DNA of 64,000 nt, taken from Microcebus murinus (taxonomy: Eukaryota; Chordata; Mammalia; Primates; Cheirogaleidae). Where the stretch lies: NCBI RefSeq assembly GCF_040939455.1, contig NC_134117.1:60844501-60908500 (forward strand), in the 5' to 3' direction. Positions within the stretch are counted from its first letter, which is position 1; the number at the start of each line of letters is the position of its first letter. Below, piece after piece: positions 53,861 to 64,000 of the stretch. The notes beneath the pieces are model-generated. The model was not told where the DNA came from. It saw nothing but the letters and a program-made list of their open reading frames with translations, and made no database searches. Both the position numbers and the translations under genes were made by a program.

Positions 53861-54775
53861 GAGGGCAGATGAAAGCTCAGGATAACAATGCATAAAGACT
53901 AATTAAAGCCAAATATTAAACATTCATTATTCAGTCATTAAGACCAGACCTGAGCTCTGGTTGCTTACATACCCACACCCACAAAACCACACTCATAGGT
54001 ATACACAAAGACATGTTTATTCAACAGTACATTAAATAAATAATCATGCACAAACACATGTGCTAGCCCATATGTGGACAAAGCTAGAAAGCTACTGTGC
54101 ATTGCAGTTAGGAAACAGGTGTTGGTGACCCTGGTGTTATCTATTTATGTAGTTGATTAGAAGCTGAGATAATCAGGGTTACCCTAATTCTCATAGAACT
54201 AGAGCATGCCATAAAGTTTACAGATGACAACAGAGTGGGTTTTGGGATATATGTATCAAAGGTAACAGATTCTCAAAAGGATGAAATAGAATACGCAGCC
54301 ATGTGGAATCCAGAAGGGAATGAGATAAATCAGGTACAGTTGTAGTATACCTGGCTCTGTGTAGATACAGCAAGAAAAGATCTAAGGATTATGGGGTATT
54401 GCAGTGATGCCCAGAAAACACTGTGATTGGGAAGAAACCATGAGAGCCCACCAGAAATGAGCAACAACATTCTTTTTTATTGATTTCAAGCATGAGGTCT
54501 CTCTAGAGTCCCAGGCTTACTCCCACATTCCATAAAGTAAGAGTGATGTAGACCAGGAAGAATAAAGAGATGTTAATAGGGTCTGGGAAAACAACTTCTA
54601 AGGAGAGCTGACTGAATTCAGCCAACTCCATGAGCTGCTGATAGTTAAAGTTGCCAGACGTGCATTAGACTGACCAAATTTTAGTGGACCTTGGGTTGTG
54701 ACATTTATCTGGGTCATCTTCATTTATAACCTGAAGAATGAATTTTGAGGCATTCATATCTCCCCTAAACTTTTT

Positions 54776-55095
54776 TGTTTTTGAGACAGAGTCTCACTTT
54801 GTTGCCCAGGCTAAAGTGAGTGCCGTGGCATCAGCCTAGCTCACAGCAACCTCAATCTCCTGGGTTCAAGCAATCCTACTGCTTCAGCCTCCTAAGTAGC
54901 TGGAACTACAGGCATGTTCCACCATGCCCAGCTAATTTTTTGTATATATATTTTTAGTTGGTCAATTAATTTCTTTCTATTTGTAGTAGAGATGAGGTCT
55001 TGCTCAGGCTGGTTTCGAACTCCTGACCTTGAGCAATCTGCCCGCCTCGGCCTCCCAGAGTGCTAGGATTACAGGCGTGAGCCACCATGCGGGTC
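54776..55095 (-). mobile_element. Strepsirrhine-type Alu, inverted
   Basis: Dimer with the lemur-type linker, slightly diverged, ending GAGCCACCATGCGGGTCC. Confidence 0.88.
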
Positions 55096-55128
55096 CTCTT
55101 CTAAAGTTGTAAACAAAACTCTATTGCT

Positions 55129-55473
55129 GGCCGGGCGCTGTGGCTCACGCCTGTAATCCTAGCTCTTGGGAGGCCGAGGCGGGCGGATTGCTCAAGGTCA
55201 GGAGTTCAAAACCAGCCTGAGCAAGAGCGAGACCCCGTCTCTACTATAAATAGAAAGAAATTAATTGGCCAACTGATATATATATAAAAAAAAAAAAAAA
55301 TTAGCCGGGCATGGTGGCGCATGCCTGTAGTCCCAGCTACCCGGGAGGCTGAGGCAGAAGGATCACTTGAGCCCAGGAGTTTGAGGTTGCTGTGAGCTAG
55401 GCTGACGCCACGGCACTCACTCTAGCCTGGGCAACAAAGCGAGACTCTGTCTCAAAAAAAAAAAAAAAAAAAA
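55129..55473 (+). mobile_element. Strepsirrhine-type Alu
   Basis: Near-consensus dimer from GGCCGGGCGCTGTGGCTC with a 20-A tail, followed by AACTCTATTGCT, which also precedes it. Confidence 0.92.
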
Positions 55474-55485
55474 ACTCTATTGCTA

Positions 55486-55812
55486 GGCCAGGCGTAGTGG
55501 CTTAGGCCTGTAATCCTAAACTCTCTGGGAGGCCCAGGCGGGGCAGATTGCTCAAGATCAGGAGTTCAAAACCAACCTGAGCAAGAGTGAGACCCCGTTT
55601 CTACTACAAATAGAAAGAAATTAATTGACCAACTAATATATATAGAAAAAAAAATTAGCCGAGTATGGTGGCACATGCCTGTAGTCCCAGCTACTGTGGA
55701 GGCTGAGGCAGAAGGATCGCTTGAGCCCAGGAGATTGAGGTTGCTGTGAGCTAGGCTGACGCCATGGCACTCACTCTAGCCTGGGCAACAAAGTGAGACT
55801 CTGTCTCAAAAA
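55486..55812 (+). mobile_element. Strepsirrhine-type Alu
   Basis: Starts GGCCAGGCGTAGTGGCTT, immediately after the previous Alu. A third copy of AACTCTATTGCT follows its tail, so both Alus share one target word. Confidence 0.9.
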
Positions 55813-56104
55813 AAAACCCCAAAAAACTCTATTGCTATGTGTATTTTTATAAAAAGAAGGCTGTTATAGTTTGGATTTTCCCCCAAACAGACCCTGAAAC
55901 AAAGATTTGGATGCAAGTAGTTTATTTGGGAGGTAATCCCAGAAATCCAAGCACTATAAGGGAGTGAAAACAAAGTCAATAAAGGGTTCTTTGGGTAACT
56001 GGGGCAGAATCTCACTGGGGAATCTCAGGGAATACTACTACTCAAAAATGTGGTTCATGCATTGGCAGAATCAGTAAATCCTAGGAGCTTAGTTAGAAAT
56101 GTAA

Positions 56105-56332
56105 GGATGGGTATGGTGGCTCACTCTTGTAATGCACTTTGGGAGGCCAAAGTGGGAGGATCGCTTGAGGTCAGGAGTTTGAGAGCAGCCTGAGCAACAT
56201 TGTGAGACTGCTGGACATGGTGGCTTGGGAGGCTGAATGAGGTAGGAAGACGGCTTGAGCCCAGGAGTTTGAGGTTGCAGTGATCTATGACAACACCACT
56301 GCATTCATGCCCCGTTTCAAAAAAAAAAAAAA
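56105..56332 (+). mobile_element. Old, internally deleted Alu
   Basis: Parts of both arms with a shortened middle and an A-run. Confidence 0.7.
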
Positions 56333-56821
56333 CCAAAACCAAAAAAACAGAAAAAGAAATGCAAACTCTTGGGCCCAGGACTATGTATATTATGAATCTC
56401 TCTAGGTGATTCTCATATGCTAGAAAATTTTGAAAACCACTATAGTAGAACATACCTCAGAATTGCTCCACTAAGGTATGAGGAACTGGAGTATTTAGCT
56501 ACTAAATCTCATCTCTCATTGGTTGTGGATTGTTCCCGTTAAAGTTAACTCGGCTGGCCCTTTCAAACAAAGAGATAATCAGGTATGAGGTAGGAAGCTC
56601 TGGGCCTGTACAGAATCTGTCTACCAAAGTTGTAGTGATCTTTGGGTGGGGTAAGAGGATATGGGTAGGGCACAGATAAGATCTGGATAAGGGTTCTTTT
56701 TTTTCTACTTTTTAATCTGATGAGCTTACGGACTAGACATGGATAAGGGTTCTTATCCTTCATCAGATTCTCAGGTTTGTAAGTCTGTGAGCCCTTCAAA
56801 AGGTTAAGGACTATATTCATG

Positions 56822-57098
56822 GCTAGGTATGGTGGCTCATACCTGTAATCCTAGCACTCTGGGAAGCTGAGGTGGGAGGATCACTTGAGGTCAGAAGTTC
56901 AAGACCAGCCTGAGTGAGAAGGAGACCCAGTCTCTACCGCCCGTGGTGGTGCATGCCTGTAGTACCATAGTCCCATCTATTGGGGGGGCCTAGGCAGGAG
57001 GATGGCTTGAGCACAGGAGTTTGAGGTTGCAGTGAGCTATGATGATGCTACTGTACTCTAGCCAGGGCAAAAGAGAAACTGTCAAAAAAAAAAAAAAA
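56822..57098 (+). mobile_element. Alu with a deleted linker
   Basis: GGCTAGGTATGGTGGCTC to an A-run. The region between the arms is replaced by 'ctctaccgcccgtggtgg'. Confidence 0.8.
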
Positions 57099-57951
57099 AC
57101 ATAAAAAGGACTTGCATTTCTTAGAATGCATCCCTGTTCAAAAAAAATTTTAAATATAAATAAAAAAAGGACTATATTCCTTTAACAAATGTTTATTGCG
57201 TGCCTACTGTATACCAGGTACTGTCAGGCGAAACAGGTACAAAAAGTAACTTTCATGTGAAAAAAAATTTTCAGTTAACCATAAAATGATAATTAAATGC
57301 CTTTTCTTAAAGTTGGAGAAAAACGTTCACAGTCTGCTAGTCAATAGCTCTGAAAACCCAGAAACTTAATTTCTTCAGGCTCAGAACAAAAAATCATGAT
57401 GCAAGCTTATTTATTTATGGGGATCCCAGGTTGGTTGTAAAATTATCTCCTGAGTAGAAAAGTCTACTTAGAAGTCAAATTATGATCATAAGTTGCAATG
57501 TGGCTTAATGCATTCAACTGTACCCTTGTACAGAATCCAGCCAGAAAGCTAATTCTCAAGCTTTGACATCCCCTTGCCCAGGTACTATTCTTCTGTTAAA
57601 ATATTCTTTCTTCAAAAATGTTCCATACATTTGAATACCATGGATCACAGAGGCCATACATTGGTAGCAAGCAGAGTTAACTGTTTATCCTGCTGATAGA
57701 CATTTTCTGTTTGCCATCACTGTGTTTTAAAACTCAAGAGAGGTAGCCCTTTTAGACAGGAACTTGTAGTCTCAGGGTGTCCTAGTCTCCCCTACTACCT
57801 ACTGTTTTGCTCCAGGACATCTTTCATTGTTACTTGCCTAGCCTCTATAGCCATGTGAGTTAGCAACTTCAAGGGTTTCTTTTACATGATCCACACACCC
57901 ATGATACCACTCCCCACCCCACACAGATTGCTCAATCATTACTCTAGAGTC

Positions 57952-58420
57952 CAGGTCAATGCTGTTCAAAACTGTAGTCACTAGCCACATGTGGCTCATG
58001 AGCTCTCAAAATGTGCCTACTGTGAACTGATATGAGCCCTAAGTATAAACACCAAATTTTGAAAACTTAGTACTAAAAATATGTAAAATATCTCATTAAT
58101 AACATTGTTTATATGTTGAAATGGTATTTTGAATATGTTGGGTTAAATAAAATGCATTACTAAAATTGATTTTTTTTTTTTTTGAGACAGGGTTTTGCTT
58201 TGTCTCCCAGGCTGGAGTGCAGTGGCACAATCAGCTCACTGTAATCTTGAACTCCTGGGCTAAAGCGATCCTCCTCCGTAGGCCTCCCAAAATGCTGGGA
58301 TTACAGTCCTGAGCCACAGCACCTGGCCCTAAAATTAATTTCATGTTTAAAAATGTGGCTACCAAAAATTTTAGATTGCATAATGTTGCTTGCAATGTAT
58401 TTCAACTGGACATCACTGGT
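57952..58420 (-). mobile_element. hAT-type DNA transposon split by an Alu arm
   Basis: Ends 'caatgctgttcaaaac...agtcactagccacatgtggct' and 'ttcaactggacatcactg' with an A/T-rich interior ('aaaatatctcattaataac') are typical of a non-autonomous hAT element in reverse. The Alu arm 58169-58330 sits inside it. Confidence 0.6.
58169..58330 (-). mobile_element. Old Alu arm, inverted
   Basis: T-run, a single arm, ending GAGCCACAGCACCTGGCC. Confidence 0.75.
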
Positions 58421-58531
58421 CTAGACTTATGCACCTTATGAGAGCGATTTAGGACCTTTAAGAGTTGAAAACGTATTCTCCATTATTTCTATTCCTTTGT
58501 TTTAGTTTCACTCTTCCTTGTTGATCAGCGT

Positions 58532-58830
58532 TCTTTTTTTTTTTTTTTGAGACAGAGTCTTGCTTTGTTGCCCAGGCTAGAGTGAGTGCCATGGCGTCAG
58601 TCTAGCTCACAGCAACCTCAAACTCCTGGGCTCAAGCAATCCTCCTGCCTCAGCCTCCACAGTAGCTGGGACTACAGGCATGCGCCACCATGTCCGGCTA
58701 ATTTTTTCTCTATATATTAGTTGGCCAATTAATTTCTTTTTATTTATAGTAGAGACGGGTCTCGCTCTTGCTCAGGCTGGTTTCGAACTCCTGACCTTGA
58801 GCAATCCACCCGCCTCCGCCTCCCAGAGTG
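58532..58830 (-). mobile_element. Strepsirrhine-type Alu, inverted, 5' truncated
   Basis: Full right arm and linker, but it stops at CTCCCAGAGTGATAA without the last about 30 bases of the 5' end. Confidence 0.88.
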
Positions 58831-58855
58831 ATAAATGTTCTTTAAAACCACTTTC

Positions 58856-59190
<335 letters not shown>

Positions 59191-59739
59191 CTACAAACAA
59201 ACCAAAAACTCCCTTGCTCTTCATTTAGTCTGCATTTACAGTTGTCTGTGAGCAAAAGGAGAAAGCCCTACAATTAAATGTTGAAAAAGGCACCTGGTAA
59301 GGGTGCATCCACAGGCAGCAAGCAACAAGTGCAAGGTTCAAATCACACACCAAAGCCGTCCCCTTCCGCATCCAAGACGAAACACCTGTGCTTACGTTCA
59401 AAAAAATTTTTTTTGTAACTTATTTCCTTTTTTGGTCTAGAGAACTGATGGGGCGGGGCACCCGCGAATAAACATTTCTGTTATGCCAAATACCATTTAC
59501 AAACCAGGAATGGGTTGGAAGAACGGATGAAAACTTGAACGAAGGAATGAGAAGATGGGAAAGGTCAATTTCTAGCTTGCCTTCTCCATCTCCAACTACT
59601 CTGCCTGTATATGGAAAATGCTGGAGAGACGACCTCCAGCTAAAGGCGACACTATGAGTTTGAGGCAGTTGGGAAAAGGCCATATCCCTAAAGTTATTCT
59701 AGTGTAAGGTCAGCCATAATAACTTTCCCCAGCTCCGAT

Positions 59740-60270
59740 GGACCGTCCGGCCTGCAGTAGTATTGCGACTCTTAGCCTGCTCAAGCTTCATCTTAGCCCG
59801 CGCCCCACCTCCAAACCTTTCCGGACTATCCCCAAAACGCCTTGCGGCCGCCATTTTAAACACTACTATCGCGAGATATACTTAGCAGCCTGCAGCCTGA
59901 CTCATTTACTTTCTTGCGAGAGTCTCTTTTCGGCTGTTCTCGCCATAGTTGAGGAAAGTGTCGCGAGAGCTGGTTGCCTTGGCTCCCCGTAGCTATAGCA
60001 GCCGCGGCGGTTAAGTATGCGGCGGCGGGAGCAGTGAGTGCGACACCCTCAGGGGGGCGGGGCCGGAGGTAATGGGGTGCGGGAGGGTAGTGCCTGGGGA
60101 GGGGGGCGTGTGGGGAGGGTTGGGTCGCGGGAGGAATCGACCTGAGTGTGACGTGTGGGGAAGGACCCAGGTCCTGTGGCTACAGGGACGGGGCGCCAGT
60201 CTGCGCTGGGGCACGCGGCGAGGGCTAGAGCTGCTGGGAGGTCCAGGGGGAGGGACCCGGGTGTAGTGAG
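59740..60270 (+). promoter_or_regulatory. USP54: CpG-island promoter, presumed USP54
   Basis: G+C and CpG-rich sequence with a perfect YY1-type site AAAATGGCGGC (minus strand, 59847-59857) and three near-matches to the palindromic TCTCGCGAGA element, each 9 of 10: TATCGCGAGA 59867-59876, TCTTGCGAGA 59912-59921, TGTCGCGAGA 59959-59968. No TATA box. The gene name rests on synteny (PPP3CB-USP54-MYOZ1-SYNPO2L in human). Confidence 0.65.
59960..60033 (+). other. USP54: Presumed USP54 exon 1, non-coding (5' end approximate)
   Basis: CpG-rich segment ending CGGCGGGAGCA on a GTGAGTGCG donor (GT 60034-60035). No long ORF runs through it. No USP54 coding exon appears before the window ends. Confidence 0.5.
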
Positions 60271-61923
60271 GTTGAAGGGGCACGGGCCCGAGCTTGGAGG
60301 GTGTGTATATTGGGAGCAAGTTGTTTATTTACCCTGACTCGGAACTGGATAAGGGACCGGGCTACATCGGGGAAGAAGTGGGAAGAAATGGGGTACAGCG
60401 AGGAGGAGGGTATGTTGCATGGGAGCACAGAGGTTGGGCCCAGTTTGCTTTTCACTGGCTAGGAAGGTGGGGAGAGAAGGGATCAGACCTTTGCAGCTCT
60501 CCGGCTCCGCCAGAGGCTGATCGGGTACAGCGCGCCAGGACCTGGGTCCTAAATGGCATGGCGGGAATGGTGGCGTCCCAGACCTTCACTGCCTCCCTTC
60601 CCTCTTTCCAGAGAAATTCCAGACGGGCACTCTGAAAGGGGAAAACAGAGTTCTGGTGAACTAGTATTAGTTGGGAAGGTTCTTTTGGCGGAGACTAAAT
60701 GGGGCAATGAATGATTGCTATTCTAAAATAAAGCGTAGTGTGGGGGGGCGGAAGAGAGATTCTTGAGAAGAAAAACTGAGGTTGTTTCCTCTGTAGTGTG
60801 TTGAATTGGAAGAAGTGGGTGTGTGCTAAGATAACGTTTCTTACCAGATTCATTCAAGTGTACAATTCCTTTACGGTGTACTTATGAAATATATGCAGTG
60901 TAAAATCAGTTTAGATGATACAGCGAAGAAATGTGCAGGACGACATTTAAACCTTCCGCAAATATAACTTTAAAACTAAGTGTTTGTATTGCAGCAACAG
61001 GCTGAACACTAAATCTAGGGATAGTTTTAGTTACTTGGATGTAAAACCTAGTGTTCCTAAAGTGTGCCTATTCAGGATATTTGCTTTTTAAAGAAATGGA
61101 TGAGGTTTTATTTTGGGAGATGGAACATGTTTTGAATATCTTGTCAATGTGGAAATAGTTGTATCCCAGAAGCTAAAATCACTGACAGGGAAACATTTAG
61201 TCTCTGAGTATTAAGGACTGTTTGCTGGAGACAAATTTGGACCACTTTGCTTGTTAACTCTTATTTCTAGAGAAAACAGTGGCTTCAAGTGAGGCATAAA
61301 AATAATTTATCCATTTTAATCTTTAGGTACAAGCTTTCCGATCATTTTTCTATCTTATGTAGGTATAAATTTGCAAGGGATAACCTTTTTTTTTTATTAC
61401 ATAACGGGATTTTCCCATGTTAAGGTTCACAAATTCATTAATTAGAATAATGGCTTTTTAAATCCTTCTTGAGCTGACCTTTTTTTTCTTTTTTCTTTTT
61501 TTCCCACCCCACCTAACTCTGTTGAGCTGATCTTAATGTGGTTAGTCATTGAACCCATTTATTTGACATATGTTAGAGTAAAACTTTTAATTTGTAATGT
61601 CAGTAGCTAAACTTTAAAGTAGAAGTGCCTTTCTAAGGCAAGTTAAAACTTTGTGTGGTGGTTGGATCCAAAAGATTTCTGCATGAATCCAACAAGCTTT
61701 ACTGAGTTCCTATTATGTATAGAGTACTGTGTAAGCCATTGCAGGGGAAAAATGATTAATTAATTCATTTATCCATTCAACAAACATTTATTGAGATCTA
61801 TTTTGTGCCTGATTATTAAGCCTTCAAAATACAGGTAAAACTTGATCTCTGCCTTGGAATTGCTCAAACTTTAGGAGGACACACTGATAGAGAAAAAAAT
61901 AATTACAATGTTATAAGCACAAT

Positions 61924-61984
61924 ACCGTGTTTCCCCGAAAATAAGACAGGGTCTTACATTTATGTTTCCTCAAGAAGACACCCT
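61924..61984 (+). mobile_element. Truncated end of a DNA transposon
   Basis: CCGTGTTTCCCCGAAAATAA followed by 'gacagggtcttacattta' matches, from memory, the terminal region of a TIR transposon seen in several vertebrates. The next Alu (61986) abuts it and the matching inverted end is absent beyond that Alu. Confidence 0.55.
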
Positions 61985-61985
61985 A

Positions 61986-62317
<332 letters not shown>

Positions 62318-62348
62318 CCAACAAAAAAGAGAAAAATTTGCTAGGTAT

Positions 62349-62645
62349 GATGGCTAATTTTTTAATTTGTATATGTTTACAAACAGGGTCTCGCTCTGTT
62401 GCCCAGGCTGGAGTGCAGTGGCCTGATCATAGCTCATTGTAACTTTGAATTCCTGGGCCCAAGTCATCCTATTGCCTCAGCCTCCTGAGGAGCTGGCAGC
62501 AGCTAATTTTTTTTTTTTTTTTTTAATAGTGATGAGTGTCTTGCTGTTGTTGCCCAGGCTGTTTTTGAACTTGGTCTCAAGTGATTCTCCTGCCTTAACC
62601 TCTCAAAGTGCTGGGATTACAGGCACAAGCCACTGCATCCAGCCA
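62349..62645 (-). mobile_element. AluJ-like element, inverted
   Basis: Diverged dimer ending AAGCCACTGCATCCAGCC, with no lemur-type linker. Confidence 0.78.
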
Positions 62646-63198
62646 TGAACTTCTAAGTGACTTACCCAAAGTCACATAGCTGCAATGTCCCAGATGTCCT
62701 GGTTTCCAATTAAGTGTTCCATGTATCCTACCACACTGCCAAATTATATTTAATAATAATTGCTATTATGTGGACTTATAGATGCTTTTGGCTAATTTTG
62801 GGAAACCAGTGTTGTCAGGAGGTTATTAATAGATGACAGGGTACAGACTGATTACTTGTTTACCTTGTATTGCACTTATACTTTCTACTGAGGATAAATG
62901 CATTCAGATAATTTATTCAAGTGCTTCCCATATTTGCTTCCTATATTTGGATTGGTATATTACTGTTGCGTTTTTCTGTGTCCAGTTACATTGTCAGGCC
63001 ATGTTAATATTTATGTGTCTTAGAAAAAAGTGGAATTGTGATACATAATATTTTAAGGAAATACATGCAGATTTCCAAGGTGAGTCAGTGATGTAGTTTT
63101 CATTGACTTTATGGGACTTCTCCAGTTGGGTTAAAAACCGAAAGAACAGTTGATAATGTATAAAAACTGTGGTCTAAAAGCATTCTTTTAAAATATTT

Positions 63199-63340
63199 TT
63201 AAGAGACAGGGTCTCACTCTGTAGTCTTTTGCACAGGCTGGAGTGCAGTGCCCTGATCATAGTTCATTGTAACCTCCAATTCTCCCACTTCAGCTTTCCA
63301 AGTAGTTGGGACTATAGGTGCTCATCCCCATGCTTGGCTT
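63199..63340 (-). mobile_element. Old Alu arm, inverted
   Basis: 'aagagacagggtctcactctg' to CATCCCCATGCTTGGCTT, a single arm. Confidence 0.65.
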
Positions 63341-63388
63341 TTGTTGTGGTTTTTAATTTGCATTCTTTTTAAAAATTATTTTTACAGC

Positions 63389-63716
63389 CGGGCGCGGTGG
63401 CTCACGCCTGTAATCCTAGCACTCTGGGAGGCTGAGGCGGGCGGATTGCTCGAGGTCAGGAGTTCGAAACCAGCCTGAGCAAGAGCAAGACCCCGTCTCT
63501 ACTATAAATAGAAAGAAATTAATTGGCCAACTAATATATATATAAAATTAGCCGGGCATGGTGGTGCATGCCTGTAGTCCCAGCTACTCGGGAGGCTGAG
63601 GCAGGAGGATTGCTTGAGCCAGGAGTTTGAGGTTGCTGTGAGCTAGGCTGACGCCACGGCACTCACTCTAGCCTGGGCAACAAGCGAGACTCTGTCTCAA
63701 AAAAAAAAAAAAAAAA
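63389..63716 (+). mobile_element. Strepsirrhine-type Alu
   Basis: GCCGGGCGCGGTGGCTCACG to a 20-A tail. AAAAATTATTTTTA before it is partly repeated after it (target duplication). Confidence 0.92.
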
Positions 63717-63731
63717 AAATTATTTTTACTA

Positions 63732-64000
63732 GGCCGGGCGAGGTGGCTCACACCTATAATCCTAGCACTCTGGAAGACCAAGGTGGGCGGATTGCTCAGG
63801 AGTTCAAAACCAGGCTGAGCAAGAGTGAGACCCTGTCTCTACTAAAAATAGAAATAAATTAATTGACCAACTAAAAATATATAGAAAAAATTAGCCAGGC
63901 ATCGTGGCACATGCCTGTAGTCCCAGCTACTTGGGAGGCTGAGGCAGGAGGATTGCTTGAGCCCAGGAGTTTGAGGTTGCTGTGAGCTAGACTGATGCCA
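63732..64000 (+). mobile_element. Alu cut by the window end
   Basis: GGCCGGGCGAGGTGGCTC onward. The right arm is incomplete at 64,000. Confidence 0.88.

Noticed and set aside
60294..60635. 113-aa frame downstream of the presumed USP54 exon 1
   Set aside because: Stop-poor G-rich intron; no similarity to USP54 that I recognise.

Overview
This is an ordinary but gene-rich stretch of a primate nuclear genome. The SINEs are dimeric, 7SL-derived Alu elements, so the organism is a primate. Most share a linker (ATAAATAGAAAGAAATTAAT followed by TGGCCAACTA), a 'cctagcactctgggagg' left arm and a 'gttgctgtgagctaggctga' right arm, which are strepsirrhine (lemur-type) hallmarks and differ from human AluS/AluY. 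I read it as a lemur-like strepsirrhine; the species cannot be fixed. Gene content matches human 10q22.2, shown here in the reverse orientation.

Layout. (1) 1-7,000: FUT11 on the minus strand (three coding exons, 493 aa), with a 3.3-kb second intron packed with nested Alus. (2) 7,000-30,330: SEC24C on the minus strand, 22 constitutive coding exons giving 1,094 aa, plus a 69-nt cassette exon (1,117 aa if included). Its poly(A) signal lies under 200 bp from the FUT11 ATG. (3) 30,300-34,200: a CpG-rich, probably bidirectional SEC24C promoter, then an intergenic region with a solo LTR, two hAT-type DNA transposon fossils and ancient SINE/LINE remnants. (4) 34,200-42,850: SYNPO2L (CHAP) on the plus strand, with a PDZ isoform (975 aa) and an alternative first exon for a PDZ-less isoform (751 aa). 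(5) 42,850-53,480: a short intergenic region and MYOZ1 on the plus strand (300 aa), including a GC-AG intron. (6) 53,480-59,700: Alu-dense intergenic DNA. (7) 59,700-64,000: a CpG-island promoter, a first non-coding exon and part of an intron that by position should be USP54.

Functionally there are two groups. SEC24C (COPII cargo adaptor) and FUT11 (GT10 fucosyltransferase of the early secretory pathway) form a tandem pair on the minus strand, with CpG promoters that each carry a perfect NRF1 palindrome. SYNPO2L and MYOZ1 form a tandem pair of striated-muscle Z-disc genes, each with a perfect MEF2 box near its presumed 5' end. Exon boundaries were set by reading frame, splice consensus and agreement with my memory of the human orthologues. 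All four coding sequences are intact, with no frameshift or premature stop.

I found no previously undescribed multi-gene system. The points most worth checking are a possible divergent spliced transcript at the SEC24C promoter, the SEC24D-like cassette exon, the direct SEC24C-SYNPO2L adjacency (no AGAP5/BMS1P4 duplication as in human), a truncated DNA-transposon end near 61.93 kb, and several mobile-element junctions with readable target-site duplications.
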